In this document: in pieces, positions 27,502 to 37,490 of the stretch
Layout of the letters: the number at the start of each line of letters is the position of its first letter
How positions within the stretch are numbered: position 1 is the stretch's first letter
From: CAWKOH01 sp963851245
GTDB lineage: Bacteria > Actinomycetota > Acidimicrobiia > Acidimicrobiales > Palsa-688
Reading direction: 5' to 3'
DNA length: 64,000 nt
NCBI GenBank assembly: GCA_963851245.1
Contig: CAWKOH010000012.1
Span: 186,001 to 250,000 of the forward strand
The notes under the pieces: generated by a model
What the model saw: the letters and a program-made list of their open reading frames with translations, nothing else
Told to the model about the DNA's origin: nothing
The model's database searches: none
Translations under genes and position numbers: made by a program

Positions 27502-28036
27502 TCAAGCGAACACCCGGCGGGCCGTTTCCGCTCCCCGACCCGCCGCCGCCGCGAAGCCGTAGGTCCCGTCGTCACGCAGCTCGACAGCGGCGTCCACCAA
27601 CGCCGCCAGCGCCACCCGGGCGAAGGCTGAGCCGACCGAGATGCGAGCCACCCCGGCTTCGGCCAGCGTCGCGACCGGGGGGACTCCGGGTAGGGCAAGA
27701 ACGTTGACGGGCCGGTCGACGCTGGTCACCAGAGCCCTGATGTCCTCCAGGCGGGTCAGGCCGGGCGCGTAGAGCGCATCGGCGCCGGCCTCCTGGTAGC
27801 AGGTCCACAGCGGCCACGATGGCGGCGGAATGCGAAATGGCCTCGTCCCTGGTGACCGAGCCGTCCAACCGACCCCGGGTGCCGGCAAAACCGCCGCTGG
27901 TAGTGGCCAGGGCCTCGTAGCCCAACGAGGCGAGTAGCTTGGCCGAGCCGGGATCCCATGGATTGGGGAGGAGGAGGGGGCTAGATCCCCGGTGCCGAGC
28001 GAGGAAACGGGCCGCCTTGTCGGCTTGACTGGTCAC
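27502..28036 (-). pseudogene. Isocitrate lyase/PEP-mutase family protein with central deletion and frame change
   Basis: Both ends of this ICL/PEPM-family enzyme are clear. Residues 1-78 (LLLPNPWDPGSAKLLASLGY, ATTSGGFAGTRGRLDGSVTRDEA) match the family N-terminus. Beginning at base 27801, in another frame, CYQEAGADALYAPGL, VNVLALPG and AGVARISVGSAFARVAL match the C-terminal third. About 85-95 residues that should stand between, including the Mg2+-binding Asp residues and catalytic loop, are absent. The join is at about 27800-27805. The product cannot be an active lyase or phosphonomutase. Start ATG 28036. Confidence 0.75.
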
Positions 28037-28213
28037 CCGGCCATGCTAAGCGGGATGCCATTTCGGCCACCCTGTATTTGACGTTGACGCCGCGACGGGT
28101 CATTCTTCGGTCCCAGACCGCGCCGCCGTGGCACCCGGTAACAGCTTCCGCCCTATACCTTGTGCGCCGATGTCGGTTCGAGGCGCGCTCGGCCCGAACT
28201 CACTGAATTGTCC

Positions 28214-31127
28214 ATGCCAAAGCCCCTTGTCATTGTTGAGTCCCCCGCCAAGGCCAAGACCATCGCGTCGTTCCTGGGTGGGGACTACCACGTGGAGTCC
28301 TCGATAGGCCACATCCGCGACCTGCCGCGCAACGCGGCCGACGTTCCGCCGGCGTACAAGGGCGAGCCGTGGTCCCGTCTCGGGGTGGACGTGGAGAACG
28401 ACTTCAAGCCGCTCTACGTGGTGTCCCGCGACAAGAAAGACCAGGTCAGAAAGCTGAAAGCGCTGGTCAAGGACGCCAGCGAGCTGTACCTGGCCACTGA
28501 CGAGGACCGCGAAGGGGAGTCGATCGCCTGGCATCTCAGCGAGGTGCTGGCGCCGCAGGTTCCCGTCAAACGCATGGTGTTCCACGAGATCACCCGGCCT
28601 GCGATCGAACGGGCCGTGCGGGAGTGGCGGGACCTCGACCGGCGCCTGGTGGATGCCCAGGAGACCAGGCGCGTCCTGGACCGGCTGTACGGCTACGAGG
28701 TCAGTCCGGTCCTCTGGAAGAAGGTGATGCCGGCTCTGTCGGCGGGCCGGGTGCAGTCTCCCGCGACCCGTCTGCTGGTGGAGCGCGAGCGGGCCCGGAT
28801 GAGGTTCGTCTCGGCGTCGTATTGGGATCTCGCCGGGCGATTCGTGGACTCTGAAGATGGCAAAAGGCACGGCGGGGCGTTCGGAGCGTCGCTGGTGGCC
28901 CTGGACGGGCGGCGGATGGTCGCCGGCCGGGACTTCGACGAGGACGGGACGATCAACGCCCATCGGCTTGACGAGGTCGTACGCCTGGATGAGGACGGGG
29001 CCAGGGGCCTGGCCGGCCGGTTGGAGGACTCCGAGTTCACGGTCCGCTCCGTGGAGGAGCGGCCATGGCGGCGGACTCCCCATCCACCTTTCATGACCTC
29101 GACCTTGCAGCAGGAGGCGGGCCGCAAGCTCCGATTCTCCGCTCATAGGACCATGCGCGTGGCCCAGGATCTCTACGAGTCCGGGTTCATCACCTACATG
29201 CGGACCGACTCCACCACTCTCTCGACTGAGGCCCTGTCCGCCGCCCGCTCCCAGGCCCGCTCGCTGTTCGGCGAGAAGTTCGTACCGGCCCAGCCCGCGC
29301 CGGTACGACAAGAAGGTGAAGAACGCTCAGGAAGCCCATGAGGCCATCCGGCCGGCCGGTGACGCGTTTCGCACTCCCGACGAGAGCGGTCTGCACGGCG
29401 ACCAGCGCCGTCTCTATGAGCTGGTGTGGATGCGCACCCTGGCCTCACAGATGGCCGACGCCGTGGGCCAGAGCGTGGTGGTTCGGCTCGGCGGGCAATC
29501 GTCCGCCGGGGAGGATGCCGAGTTCGGCACCAGCGGTCGGGTCATCACCTTTCCCGGCTTCCTGCGGGCCTACGTCGAAGGCGCCGACGACCCTGACGCC
29601 GAGCTCGAGGACCGCGAGGTGCGCCTGCCCGCCCTCGCGGTCGGAGACCGCCTGGCTGTCGAGTCCCTGACCGTGGAGGGGCACGCCACCCAGCCACCGG
29701 CTCGGTACACAGAGGCCTCGCTGGTCAAGGCCCTGGAGGACATGGGCGTGGGCCGGCCTTCCACCTATTCCGCCATCCTCGACACCATCCAGGCCCGGGG
29801 ATACGTCTGGAAGAAAGGCACCGCTCTGATTCCTTCGTGGACCGCGTTCGCCGTCATCGGGCTGCTCGAGCAGCACTTCGGCGAGTTGGTCGACTACGGG
29901 TTCACGGCCGGGATGGAGGAGGACCTGGATGGGATCGCCAGCGGCGACCGGGAGTCGGTGCCCTGGCTCACCCGGTTCTACTTCGGCGATGGCCAGCCCG
30001 GGTTGAAGCAACTCGTGTCCGATCACCTGAGTGAGATCGACGCTCGCGAGATCAACTCGATCCCCATCGGTGGTCCGGGATCGGGGATCGTCGTGCGGGT
30101 GGGGCGTTACGGGCCCTACGTGCAGCGCGGCGATGAGCGGGCGTCTGTCCCGGAGGATCTGGCGCCGGACGAGTTGACCGAGAGCAAGGCGATCGAACTG
30201 CTGGAGGCCGGCTCCTCCGACCGCGAGCTGGGAATCGACCCCGATTCGGGACTGCCACTGATCGTCAGAGCGGGCCGGTTCGGACCGTACGTCCAGGTCG
30301 GATCGTCGGAGGACCAGACCGGCAAGCCTCGCACCGCTTCCTTGCTCGGCACCATGGATCCGGCCTCGGTGACCCTCGACGACGCGTTGAAGCTGTTGTC
30401 GTTGCCGCGGGTGGTCGGGGTCGACCCGGCCGACGGCCAAGAGGTCGTGGCCATGAACGGTCGCTACGGTCCGTATTTGAAGAAGGGCAGCGACTCGAGG
30501 TCGCTCGACTCCGAGGAGCAGCTCTTCACGATGGGGTTGGACCAGGCGTCGGCGCTGTTTGCCCAGCCGAAGACCAGACGGGGGCGGGGGGGCGCCGCCG
30601 CTCCCTTGCGAGAGCTGGGCGCCGACCCCACTTCGGGCGCACCCATCCTCCTGAGGGAGGGGCGCTTCGGGCCTTACGTGACCGACGGCACCACGAACGC
30701 GTCGCTTCGCAAGGCTGACACCGTCGACGGGATGACGCATGAGCGGGCTGTCGAGTTGCTCGCCGACCGGAGGGCGGCCCCTCCCCGACCAGGCCGGTCG
30801 ACGAAGAAGGCGACGGCCAAGAGGGCGCCGACAAAGAAAGCCTCAGCCAAGAAGTCCCCAGCCAAGAAGGCCCCAGCCAAGAAGTCCCCAGCCAAGAAGG
30901 TTGCAGCCAAGAAAGCGCCGGCCAGGGGGGCAACGGCCGGCCGGACCGGCTCGGATGCGAGTCCGCAGAAGGCCGCCCCCAAGAAAGCCGCGGTCAAGCG
31001 AAGCGCCAACAAGGCTGTCCCGACGGCGGCCGCCGCCCCGCCAGCCACCACGGGCAGGTCGGCTGGGACCGGGCCGGCGGAGCCGGCCAAGAAGACCGGG
31101 GGCGCCACGAGCAGGACCGCCCGCTGA
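28214..31127 (+). CDS. topA: DNA topoisomerase I (apparent frameshift)
   Basis: Type IA topoisomerase, about 970 residues, which relaxes negative supercoils. The Toprim domain starts PLVIVESPAKAKTI and has the DEDREGE acidic triad (about residues 96-102). The active-site Tyr lies in FITYMRTDSTTLS (about 326). Near 29290-29301 the reading frame changes: EKFVPAQP is followed in another frame by RYDKKVKNAQEAHEAIRP, which is contiguous in homologues. As topA is essential, a sequence error is likely. The C-terminus has repeated FGPYV/YGPYL zinc-ribbon-like units, then a Lys/Ala/Pro histone-like tail. ATG 28214. tmk overlaps its stop. Confidence 0.9.
30844..30913 (+). repeat. 15-bp repeats encoding a Lys/Ala/Pro tail of TopA
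   Basis: Units like GCCAAGAAGTCCCCA recur about five times, encoding AKKSP/AKKAP repeats typical of the DNA-binding C-terminal tails of actinobacterial topoisomerase I. Confidence 0.85.
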
Positions 31128-31729
31128 CAAGGGGTCGCTTCGTCGTCCTCGAGGGCGGCGAGGCCAGCGGCAAGTCGACTCAGGCTGCCATTCTCGCCGA
31201 AGCAACCGGTGCCCTTCTTACCCGTGAGCCGGGTGGCACCGCCGCAGGCGAACGGATCCGGGCGATCGTGCTCGACTCATCGCTACCGAATCTGTCGGTT
31301 CGAGCCGAGGTCCTGCTCATGCTGGCGGCTCGGGCCCAGCACGCTGCGGAAGTGATCGTCCCCGCCCTCGACGCCGGGCAGGATGTGGTCTGCGACCGTT
31401 TCAGCGGGAGCACCGTGGCCTATCAAGGCTACGGGCGGGGCCTCGATCCCGAAGAACTGGTCCGGCTGTCGGACTGGGCGGCAGAAGGCCTTCGCCCGGA
31501 TCGGATCCTGCTACTGCAAGTGACGTCCGAGGTGGCCAGGAGTCGCCGCCGGGCCCGAGGCGGAGAGGATCGACTCGAAGGCGAAGGAGCCGAGTTCTTC
31601 GAGCGGGTGGAGCGGGGGTTCGCCGATCTGGCCGGGGCGGACCCGGCTCGCTGGCGCGTCGTGGACGGCTACGGAACGATCGACGAGGTCGCCGTCCGTG
31701 TGCGGCTCGCGGCCGGCTTTCCCAAATAG
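31124..31729 (+). CDS. tmk: Thymidylate kinase, apparently with a CTG start
   Basis: A roughly 201-residue kinase forming dTDP from dTMP. The P-loop is LEGGEASGKST (about residues 8-18), REPGGT follows, then the DR motif in VVCDRFSGSTVAYQGYGRGL (about 90-110) and a lid with RRRARGGEDRLEGEG. The only in-frame initiation point matching the usual (M)TRGRFVVLEGGE opening is CTG 31124, which overlaps the topA stop as CTGA. AGGA lies about eight bases upstream. No ATG, GTG or TTG occurs between there and the P-loop. A base error in an ATG or GTG is an alternative. Confidence 0.85.
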   Translation: MTRGRFVVLEGGEASGKSTQAAILAEATGALLTREPGGTAAGERIRAIVLDSSLPNLSVRAEVLLMLAARAQHAAEVIVPALDAGQDVVCDRFSGSTVAYQGYGRGLDPEELVRLSDWAAEGLRPDRILLLQVTSEVARSRRRARGGEDRLEGEGAEFFERVERGFADLAGADPARWRVVDGYGTIDEVAVRVRLAAGFPK

Positions 31730-31802
31730 AACAAACGTAGCCCAACACAGCCCAAACTCGTTGATCGGCCCTGGTTCTTGGGGATACGGTGACATCACCT
31801 GC

Positions 31803-31830
31803 ACCTCGAAGGGGCAACCTCGAAGGGGCA
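31803..31830 (+). repeat. Exact 14-bp tandem duplication
   Basis: ACCTCGAAGGGGCA is repeated head to tail at 31803-31816 and 31817-31830 in the 205-base gap between tmk and the sigma-factor gene. Nothing else distinct is seen in that gap. Confidence 0.85.
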
Positions 31831-31934
31831 AAGCATCCGAACCGAATAACCGGGCGTCAGGGGCTGGCGGCCGGGGGCTGTAGTTCGGCGCGGACGCGCA
31901 GGGTCAATGACGACCTAAGAGAAAGAGGCGGCTG

Positions 31935-32606
31935 GTGATAGGGGCAATAGGGGCAGAGAAGGAAAGCCGGGTCATCGACCTGGACATGGCGGAGTGGGCG
32001 ACGGGAGCGGTTGCCACCGAGGCAGTTATCGACCTCGAGTCGGCCTCAGTTGCCGCGCTGGTGGCGGCGGCCTCGGCCGGTGAGCAGCGGGCTTGGCACG
32101 AGCTGGTCTCGCGCTTCAATGGCATGATCGCCGCCGTTGGCCGGCGGCACGGGCTCACATCCGCGGACGTGAGCGAGCTGCAGCAGACGACCTGGCTTCG
32201 TCTGGTGGAGAACCTGGATCGGATTCGCCAGCCGGAGCGCATCGGGGGTTGGCTGGCCACGACGGCTCGGCGGGAAAGCCTCCAGCTTCTGCGCCGGGCG
32301 GCCCGTTACACAGCCGGAGCGGATCAGATGCTGGCCAACATGCCCAATCTCGACCTGCCTGAGCCTGACGCCGGCCCCCTCGCCGAGGAGCGGGAAGTGG
32401 CGGTCCGGGCCGCCTGGACCAAGCTGAAGCCCCGCTGTCGGGAGATGCTCTCCTTGCTCACCAAGGACGACGCCATGCCCTACAAGGATTTGGCCCGACT
32501 CCTCAACATCCCGGTGGGCAGCATCGGCCCCACCCGGGGAAGGTGTCTCGAGCACCTCCGCCGGCTGGTGGAAGAGGAAGGGCTGACCACTCTTGAGTCA
32601 CTGTGA
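31935..32606 (+). CDS. ECF-type RNA polymerase sigma factor
   Basis: A 223-residue sigma-70-family protein with region 2 (about residues 38-105; WHELVSRFNGMIAAVGRRHGL and QQTTWLRLVENLDRI, RIGGWLATTARRESL) and region 4 (about 155-215; LKPRCREMLSLL, YKDLARLLNIPVGSIGPTRGRCLEHLRR). It is an ECF-type factor without a visible anti-sigma partner. GTG 31935 is used; ATG 31986 is possible. Its stop overlaps the GTG of the sugar transferase gene, so the two are coupled, suggesting a role in exopolysaccharide gene control. Confidence 0.9.
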   Translation: MIGAIGAEKESRVIDLDMAEWATGAVATEAVIDLESASVAALVAAASAGEQRAWHELVSRFNGMIAAVGRRHGLTSADVSELQQTTWLRLVENLDRIRQPERIGGWLATTARRESLQLLRRAARYTAGADQMLANMPNLDLPEPDAGPLAEEREVAVRAAWTKLKPRCREMLSLLTKDDAMPYKDLARLLNIPVGSIGPTRGRCLEHLRRLVEEEGLTTLESL

Positions 32607-34366
32607 CCGGGGATCGGTCGCCCCTCGAGCGGGCGGGAGGGGCACTTGTCGATTCGGGCTGGCGTCGCCCCCGCGGACGGCACAGTGGAGTAGACGCATC
32701 GGGGGCACCCATGGGGCCTATCTCAACCGAAGAGCGTGATCTGGTGTTGACCCGCAGCCAGCCGGCTCCCCTCGGAGTCGAGGCGGCCGACGGGGTTATC
32801 GACATTCGCGCCCATCCGGCTCCCGACATCGAGGCCACTAAGACCCGTGCGGCCGATCGCGGGCGGGCCGGGGCCGCCCGGACCCCCTTGCGGAGATATC
32901 TGCTGGCCGGCGACCTGCTGGCGTTGGTCGTGGCTTGGCTGCCGTGGTACCTGAACGTAGGAAACAGCCCGATTCGCGACCTGGTGTCCGCCGTCGCCGC
33001 TGTGGTGATGACCCTGCTCGTTATGCGCAAGGCCGGTCTCTACCAGTCGAGGATCTGTGCTCTGCGTTCCGCCCAGGTGGTGAGGACGCTAACGGCCTCA
33101 ACCGTCGGTGCGCTCACCTACCTAACCCTCCAGTGGATGGCCGGCAACGGTCGGGTTTCTATCCTGGCGGCCATTGTGGCGGGCTTGACCGCCTGTGTGC
33201 TGATCCTGATCGTGCGCTGGCGCTTCGATCGCTGGCTCAAGGCCCGGCGCTCGGATGGCCAATTCCTTCGGACCGTGATCATGGTGGGCACCAATGATGA
33301 TGCGTTCGCCCTGTGGACGACTCTCGATTCCGAGCCCGAGCTGGGTTACCGGGTGGGCGCCGTTATCGGGGAACAGCGGGAGGACGCCCCCTGGGAGGGC
33401 CTGCCGTTCAGCACCGACATGGAGCAGATCGGCGCCCTGGCTCGCGAGGTCGGGGCCAACGGGGTGATCGTGGCCGGCAGCGCGAGGGGGGCCGGGGGCA
33501 GCGGAGCCGTGGTCGAGAAGGCCTTGGCCGCCGGACTCCACTTGCAGGTCTGGTCCGGTCTCTCCGGGTTGGGGGGCCGCCGGGTCCGGTTGGCCCCCGT
33601 GTCGGGATTGCCGTTCCTGTACATCGAGCCGTTCCACGGCCTTTCGCGCGCCAACGAGGTCGGGAAGCGGGTCATGGACTTTACCTTCGGATGGGCCCTG
33701 TTCCTCCTGACACTGCCGCTGGTCGTAGTGGCCGCGGTTCTCATCAAGCTGGAGGATCGGGGTCCGGTCATATACCGCAGCGAGCGGGTGGGCCGGAACG
33801 AAGTGCCGATAACAGTGTTCAAGTTGCGGACCATGGTCCCCCACGCCTCGCAGATGATGGCATCGATCGCCGACCTGAACGAGCGCACCGGGGGACCGCT
33901 GTTCAAGGCCGATAACGACCCCCGCATCACCCGGGTTGGGCGCCTCCTGCGCACCTCGAGCATCGATGAGCTCCCTCAGCTCTGGAACGTCATCAATGGC
34001 ACCATGAGCCTGGTCGGGCCCCGGCCCGCTCTGCCGTCCGAGGTGGCCGAGTTCGATGCAGAGTTCTCCCGGCGCCACCTGATGCGTCCAGGCATAACCG
34101 GACTGTGGCAGATAGAGGCCCGGGACAACCCGTCATTCTGGGCATACCGGCGACTCGACCTTTCCTATGTGGACACCTGGTCCTTCGGCCTTGACCTCGA
34201 GATACTGGGCACCACCGCTCACTCCGTCGTCGTTCGGGCCATCCGGCCGTTCCGGAAGCTGCTCACCAACAGGCGGCGAACCCTCCACCCGCAGGGGAGT
34301 CTTCCTCCGGCTGCCACCGCCGCCGCGGCGGGGGCTGGGGCGCCGGCAGGAGCCTCTATCGACTAG
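32603..34366 (+). CDS. Polyprenyl glycosylphosphotransferase (exopolysaccharide initiating sugar transferase)
   Basis: A 587-residue WbaP/CpsE-type enzyme that puts the first sugar phosphate on undecaprenyl phosphate. About 90 disordered residues precede four to five helices (about 95-215), a Rossmann-like CoA_binding_3 domain (about 225-340) and the catalytic bacterial sugar transferase domain (about 350-560). The last contains KRVMDFTFGWALFLLTLP, FKLRTM, SIDELPQLWNVI and SLVGPRPALP, with RPGITGLWQ at about 497. The start GTG 32603 overlaps the sigma-factor stop; ATG 32711 is an alternative. It likely commits the downstream polysaccharide pathway. Confidence 0.92.
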   Translation: MTGDRSPLERAGGALVDSGWRRPRGRHSGVDASGAPMGPISTEERDLVLTRSQPAPLGVEAADGVIDIRAHPAPDIEATKTRAADRGRAGAARTPLRRYLLAGDLLALVVAWLPWYLNVGNSPIRDLVSAVAAVVMTLLVMRKAGLYQSRICALRSAQVVRTLTASTVGALTYLTLQWMAGNGRVSILAAIVAGLTACVLILIVRWRFDRWLKARRSDGQFLRTVIMVGTNDDAFALWTTLDSEPELGYRVGAVIGEQREDAPWEGLPFSTDMEQIGALAREVGANGVIVAGSARGAGGSGAVVEKALAAGLHLQVWSGLSGLGGRRVRLAPVSGLPFLYIEPFHGLSRANEVGKRVMDFTFGWALFLLTLPLVVVAAVLIKLEDRGPVIYRSERVGRNEVPITVFKLRTMVPHASQMMASIADLNERTGGPLFKADNDPRITRVGRLLRTSSIDELPQLWNVINGTMSLVGPRPALPSEVAEFDAEFSRRHLMRPGITGLWQIEARDNPSFWAYRRLDLSYVDTWSFGLDLEILGTTAHSVVVRAIRPFRKLLTNRRRTLHPQGSLPPAATAAAAGAGAPAGASID

Positions 34367-34708
34367 GTTCGCTGGCCCCGAGACTCGCGTCAGCCCAAGA
34401 GATCCACCCGGAGGAATGCCCGGGGCTCGGCGCGGCTTCCTGAAGGGCCGGCACCACAAAAAGATGTCCACCGACGCACCATTCCGCTCCCGATCGAGTC
34501 TCAAGCCCACCGTGCCACTTCGCCGATATCACGGCGTCAGGGACTATCGGCGAACGGAGGTCTCCGGTCCTGTTAGCGTCAATGGGTACGTCGTAACTGA
34601 CAGGACCGCTGACGAGGGGCTGACCTGCGCCATGTTGTCTTGCCGATATCCCTTCCACCACCCGGCAGAGCCGCATGGCCCTGCGCCTATATCTACGCGG
34701 GTGCGCGC
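34367..34708. other. 342-bp intergenic region
   Basis: No convincing gene. It holds an inverted repeat at 34566-34607 (11-bp arms, one mismatch, GGTCCTGTTAG against CTGACAGGACC, 20-nt spacer). A GGGGCTGACCTGC at 34616-34628 partly recurs (GGGCTGACCTGC) at 38825-38836 before another gene. A promoter for the FAD/NAD-binding gene probably lies here. Confidence 0.5.
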
Positions 34709-36523
34709 ATGATCGAGTTTGGCATCGTCGGTCTCGGGGCGTGGGGTCTGTGCGTCCTGGAGCGGACCGTGCACCGGGCCGGCAAGACCGGTGCCTCCGT
34801 GCGGGTGCACGTGATCGAGCCAGGCCAGCTGGGCGGCGGTGTGTACAGCACCAGCCAGCCGGACTTCCTGGTGCTCAACAACGCGTGCGGTCAGCTGTCG
34901 CTCTACGCATCGCGGGACGGCGACGAGGATCCCCCGTACGCTCTCGGGCTGCACGATTGGGCGGTCCGGCAGGGCTACCGCTGGGTGGGCTACCAGTGCG
35001 TCATCGGCAAGGAGGGCCGGCCCATTCTGGCCACCGATTACCTGCCCCGGCGGCTCATGGGCGAGTACCTGGCCTGGTTCTACGCGACTCTGAAGGCGGC
35101 CGCCCCGTCGAACCTGGAGATCGTACGTCACTACGCGGCCGCCATCGATATATCACCCCAACTCGGGGGGCGGGAGACCGTTCTGCTCGACAACGACGTG
35201 GAGCTCACGCTCGACCACGTGGTCCTGACGTCGGGCCACACCTGGAACGCTGAAAGTCCCGGCGACTCCTCCCGGGTTCAGTATCTGCGCCCCTATCCCG
35301 TCGAGCACTTCGACTCGTCCCTGGCCCCGGGCGCACCCATCGCCATATCGGGCATGGGGCTCGTCGGCTACGACCTGATCACCGCGCTGACCATCGGGCG
35401 GGGCGGGACCTTTGACGAGGAGAGCCCTGGTGCGCCTTACCGGCGGAGCGGCCGGGAGCCCATCATCTACCTCTATTCGCGCTCAGGGATCCCTTATTGC
35501 GCCAAATCGGCCCAGGGCACCGATCCCTACGGCGGCTACGAACCGGTCGTGTGCACCCCGGAGGCGTTCGCGGAGCTGACCAATCCGGGTGGCTCCCGCA
35601 TCCGGAGGGCGGTTGACTTCCGCACCCATCTGCTGCCCCTGCTGATGGCCGAGATGCAGGCCAGGTACTACTACCACGCCGCCTACCGGAAGGGGGGTGC
35701 CGACGAGGCGGCCGCCACCTGGAAGCATCTGCGTTGCGGATGGGTCGAGGAGCGCTACGAAGGCGCCGTCGACGAGCTGGAGCCGCGCTACGGATACTTC
35801 GACCCGGGCGCTCACCTCTTCGCCGGCCCGGGCGGTCATTACGTCTCCAGCCAGGACTACCAGGCGCACGTATACGACATGATCGCCCAGGACCTGGCCG
35901 AGGCCATGATGGAGGGGGGCAGCCCGGTCAAAGCGGCTCAGGAGGTGTTGCGGATCCTCCGCGACCAGCTGCGCTCGGTAATCGAGTTCGGCGGCTTATC
36001 CCTGGAGTCCTACATCGACTTCCAGTCGAACATCCGGGGGCGTATCAACCGGCTCGAGGCCGGCCCGCCGCCCATGCGCTCCCAGCAGTTGCTGGCTCTG
36101 CTCGATGCCGGTGTCGTCCGCGTCCCCTTCGGCCCCAACCCGGACGTCACTTCAATCGGAGATGGCCGGGTCGCCCTGCGCTCCACGCAGCTCGACCGGA
36201 TGTCGGCCGCGACGGTCACCGGTGTCATTCGGGGCCACCTGGACCTGCCGTCACTGGCGCGCTCGGTGTCACCGATGCTCAACCGGCTCTACGGCAAAGG
36301 ACGATTGACCCAGCTCACCTACGGGGACACCGCGGTTGGCAGCGTCGCCATCAGCGAGGGGTTCCACCCGTACGACACTGAGGGACGGGTGCAATCGCAG
36401 CTGTCCATCCTCGGGGTTCTGACAGAGGGTGTGCGCTATTTCACTCATTACCTTCCGTCACCTCGGAGCCGGATGCGAGCCGTGCTCGACGCTCAGGCTT
36501 GCGTCGAGGCGATCATTTCCTGA
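34709..36523 (+). CDS. FAD/NAD(P)-binding protein (NAD_binding_9 type)
   Basis: A 604-residue soluble flavoprotein-like enzyme. It opens with a dinucleotide fold (FGIVGLGAWGLCVLER, residues 3-18) followed by EPGQLGGGVYSTSQPDFLVLNN, the pattern of FAD-NAD(P)-binding proteins of PF13454, which include amino-acid N-hydroxylase relatives. A second nucleotide-binding segment, APIAISGMGLVGYDLITAL, lies near residue 213. ATG 34709 gives this start; longer in-frame versions upstream lack a ribosome-binding site. It converges with the MetA-like and ATP-grasp genes, 10 bases into the MetA-like 3' end. Specific substrate unknown. Confidence 0.8.
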   Translation: MIEFGIVGLGAWGLCVLERTVHRAGKTGASVRVHVIEPGQLGGGVYSTSQPDFLVLNNACGQLSLYASRDGDEDPPYALGLHDWAVRQGYRWVGYQCVIGKEGRPILATDYLPRRLMGEYLAWFYATLKAAAPSNLEIVRHYAAAIDISPQLGGRETVLLDNDVELTLDHVVLTSGHTWNAESPGDSSRVQYLRPYPVEHFDSSLAPGAPIAISGMGLVGYDLITALTIGRGGTFDEESPGAPYRRSGREPIIYLYSRSGIPYCAKSAQGTDPYGGYEPVVCTPEAFAELTNPGGSRIRRAVDFRTHLLPLLMAEMQARYYYHAAYRKGGADEAAATWKHLRCGWVEERYEGAVDELEPRYGYFDPGAHLFAGPGGHYVSSQDYQAHVYDMIAQDLAEAMMEGGSPVKAAQEVLRILRDQLRSVIEFGGLSLESYIDFQSNIRGRINRLEAGPPPMRSQQLLALLDAGVVRVPFGPNPDVTSIGDGRVALRSTQLDRMSAATVTGVIRGHLDLPSLARSVSPMLNRLYGKGRLTQLTYGDTAVGSVAISEGFHPYDTEGRVQSQLSILGVLTEGVRYFTHYLPSPRSRMRAVLDAQACVEAIIS

Positions 36524-37490
36524 TCGGTTCGATCTCCGCCATCCAGTTGGCGTAGAGCCTCACAGCGGTGTCGCGCCAGCGCCAGCCAATGCGAGCCACC
36601 GCGTCGGCGAACGGAAAGCTCCCCATCAGCTCGGGGTCCCGCTCACCGTCCACCAGTCGGGCTTGCAGCTGTTGCAGATCTTCCCAATCCTGCCCATCGA
36701 CGCAATACAGGGGCAGCACGGGCAGTCCGTCGCGCTCTCGGTTCAGGTAGCGCCGCACGTCGCGTTGGTATTCGAGCAGCAAGCTGGGCGGCCCGTACTC
36801 GGGGTGCCCCTGGACCAGCACGACTTCCGAGCGGTCGATGCACTTGCTGGCCACGGCCCAATCGGTCAGCTCCGATGAGAGGGCCACCCCGTAACCGGCG
36901 GCCCGCACGGCGTCCAACGGCACCGTATTGAACCTCGAATGCGGCAAGACCACCTCTCGACCAATGCACGCCGTCAATCGGTGGCCGGCGTCGGTCTCTT
37001 GGGGGAACACCCCGGCGCATTTGGCCGGCAGCCGAATGCGAGTGAGGCCGTCGAAGACGAGGAGGGCGGCATGGGCCGCCAAGCACGAGAGCAGCATGGA
37101 TGACACGTTCTCTCGGCCCCAGATCAACAGATCGCGCAAATCGTCCCAGTAGGGCTCGTCCTCGATCGAGGGAGCAAGAGGCTCCGACCCGGTGACTATG
37201 AGCAAGTCGGGTGGGGGATGCTGCCAGAGCTGCTCCAGCGGCGAGTACCCCTCTGCTATGAGAGGGGCCGTCCGCTCACCCCTGGGAACGCCTTCCATGG
37301 TGTAGCGCCGCAGCTCCACCGTCTCGGAACCCGCGCCTGTGGCCAGCAGGTCGCTGAACTGCCGCTCGGTCGCGGCAAATGCGGAATCAGGCATGTTGTT
37401 GAGAAAGGCGCACACCCAGCGGGCTGGCTCCTGATCGGTGGCGGCATCCTTGGCGGCTGCGGCCCCGGTCCGGCTGAGCCGGAGGGCCAC
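36513..37490 (-). CDS. Homoserine O-acyltransferase (MetA-like) family protein
   Basis: A 325-residue enzyme of the class I glutamine-amidotransferase-like HTS/MetA fold, which transfers acetyl or succinyl groups to homoserine or a related hydroxyl. Visible features are CAFLNNMPDSAFAATERQF near the start, the nucleophilic Cys136 in MLLSCLAAHAALLVFDG and the VQGHPEYGPPSLLLEYQRD Glu-Tyr motif near 225. GTG 37490 overlaps the stop of the ATP-grasp gene by one base, so they are co-translated. Since it is paired with an ATP-grasp ligase rather than methionine genes, it may acylate a special metabolite. Confidence 0.82.
   Translation of the reverse strand: MALRLSRTGAAAAKDAATDQEPARWVCAFLNNMPDSAFAATERQFSDLLATGAGSETVELRRYTMEGVPRGERTAPLIAEGYSPLEQLWQHPPPDLLIVTGSEPLAPSIEDEPYWDDLRDLLIWGRENVSSMLLSCLAAHAALLVFDGLTRIRLPAKCAGVFPQETDAGHRLTACIGREVVLPHSRFNTVPLDAVRAAGYGVALSSELTDWAVASKCIDRSEVVLVQGHPEYGPPSLLLEYQRDVRRYLNRERDGLPVLPLYCVDGQDWEDLQQLQARLVDGERDPELMGSFPFADAVARIGWRWRDTAVRLYANWMAEIEPIRK

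Noticed and set aside
28100..29311. 403-residue frame antisense to topA
   Set aside because: Lies over the Toprim and active-site region of topA; composition is typical of an antisense shadow.
30844..30913. Possible CRISPR-like short repeats
   Set aside because: The 15-bp units are contiguous, in frame and encode the Lys/Ala/Pro tail of topoisomerase I; no unique spacers.
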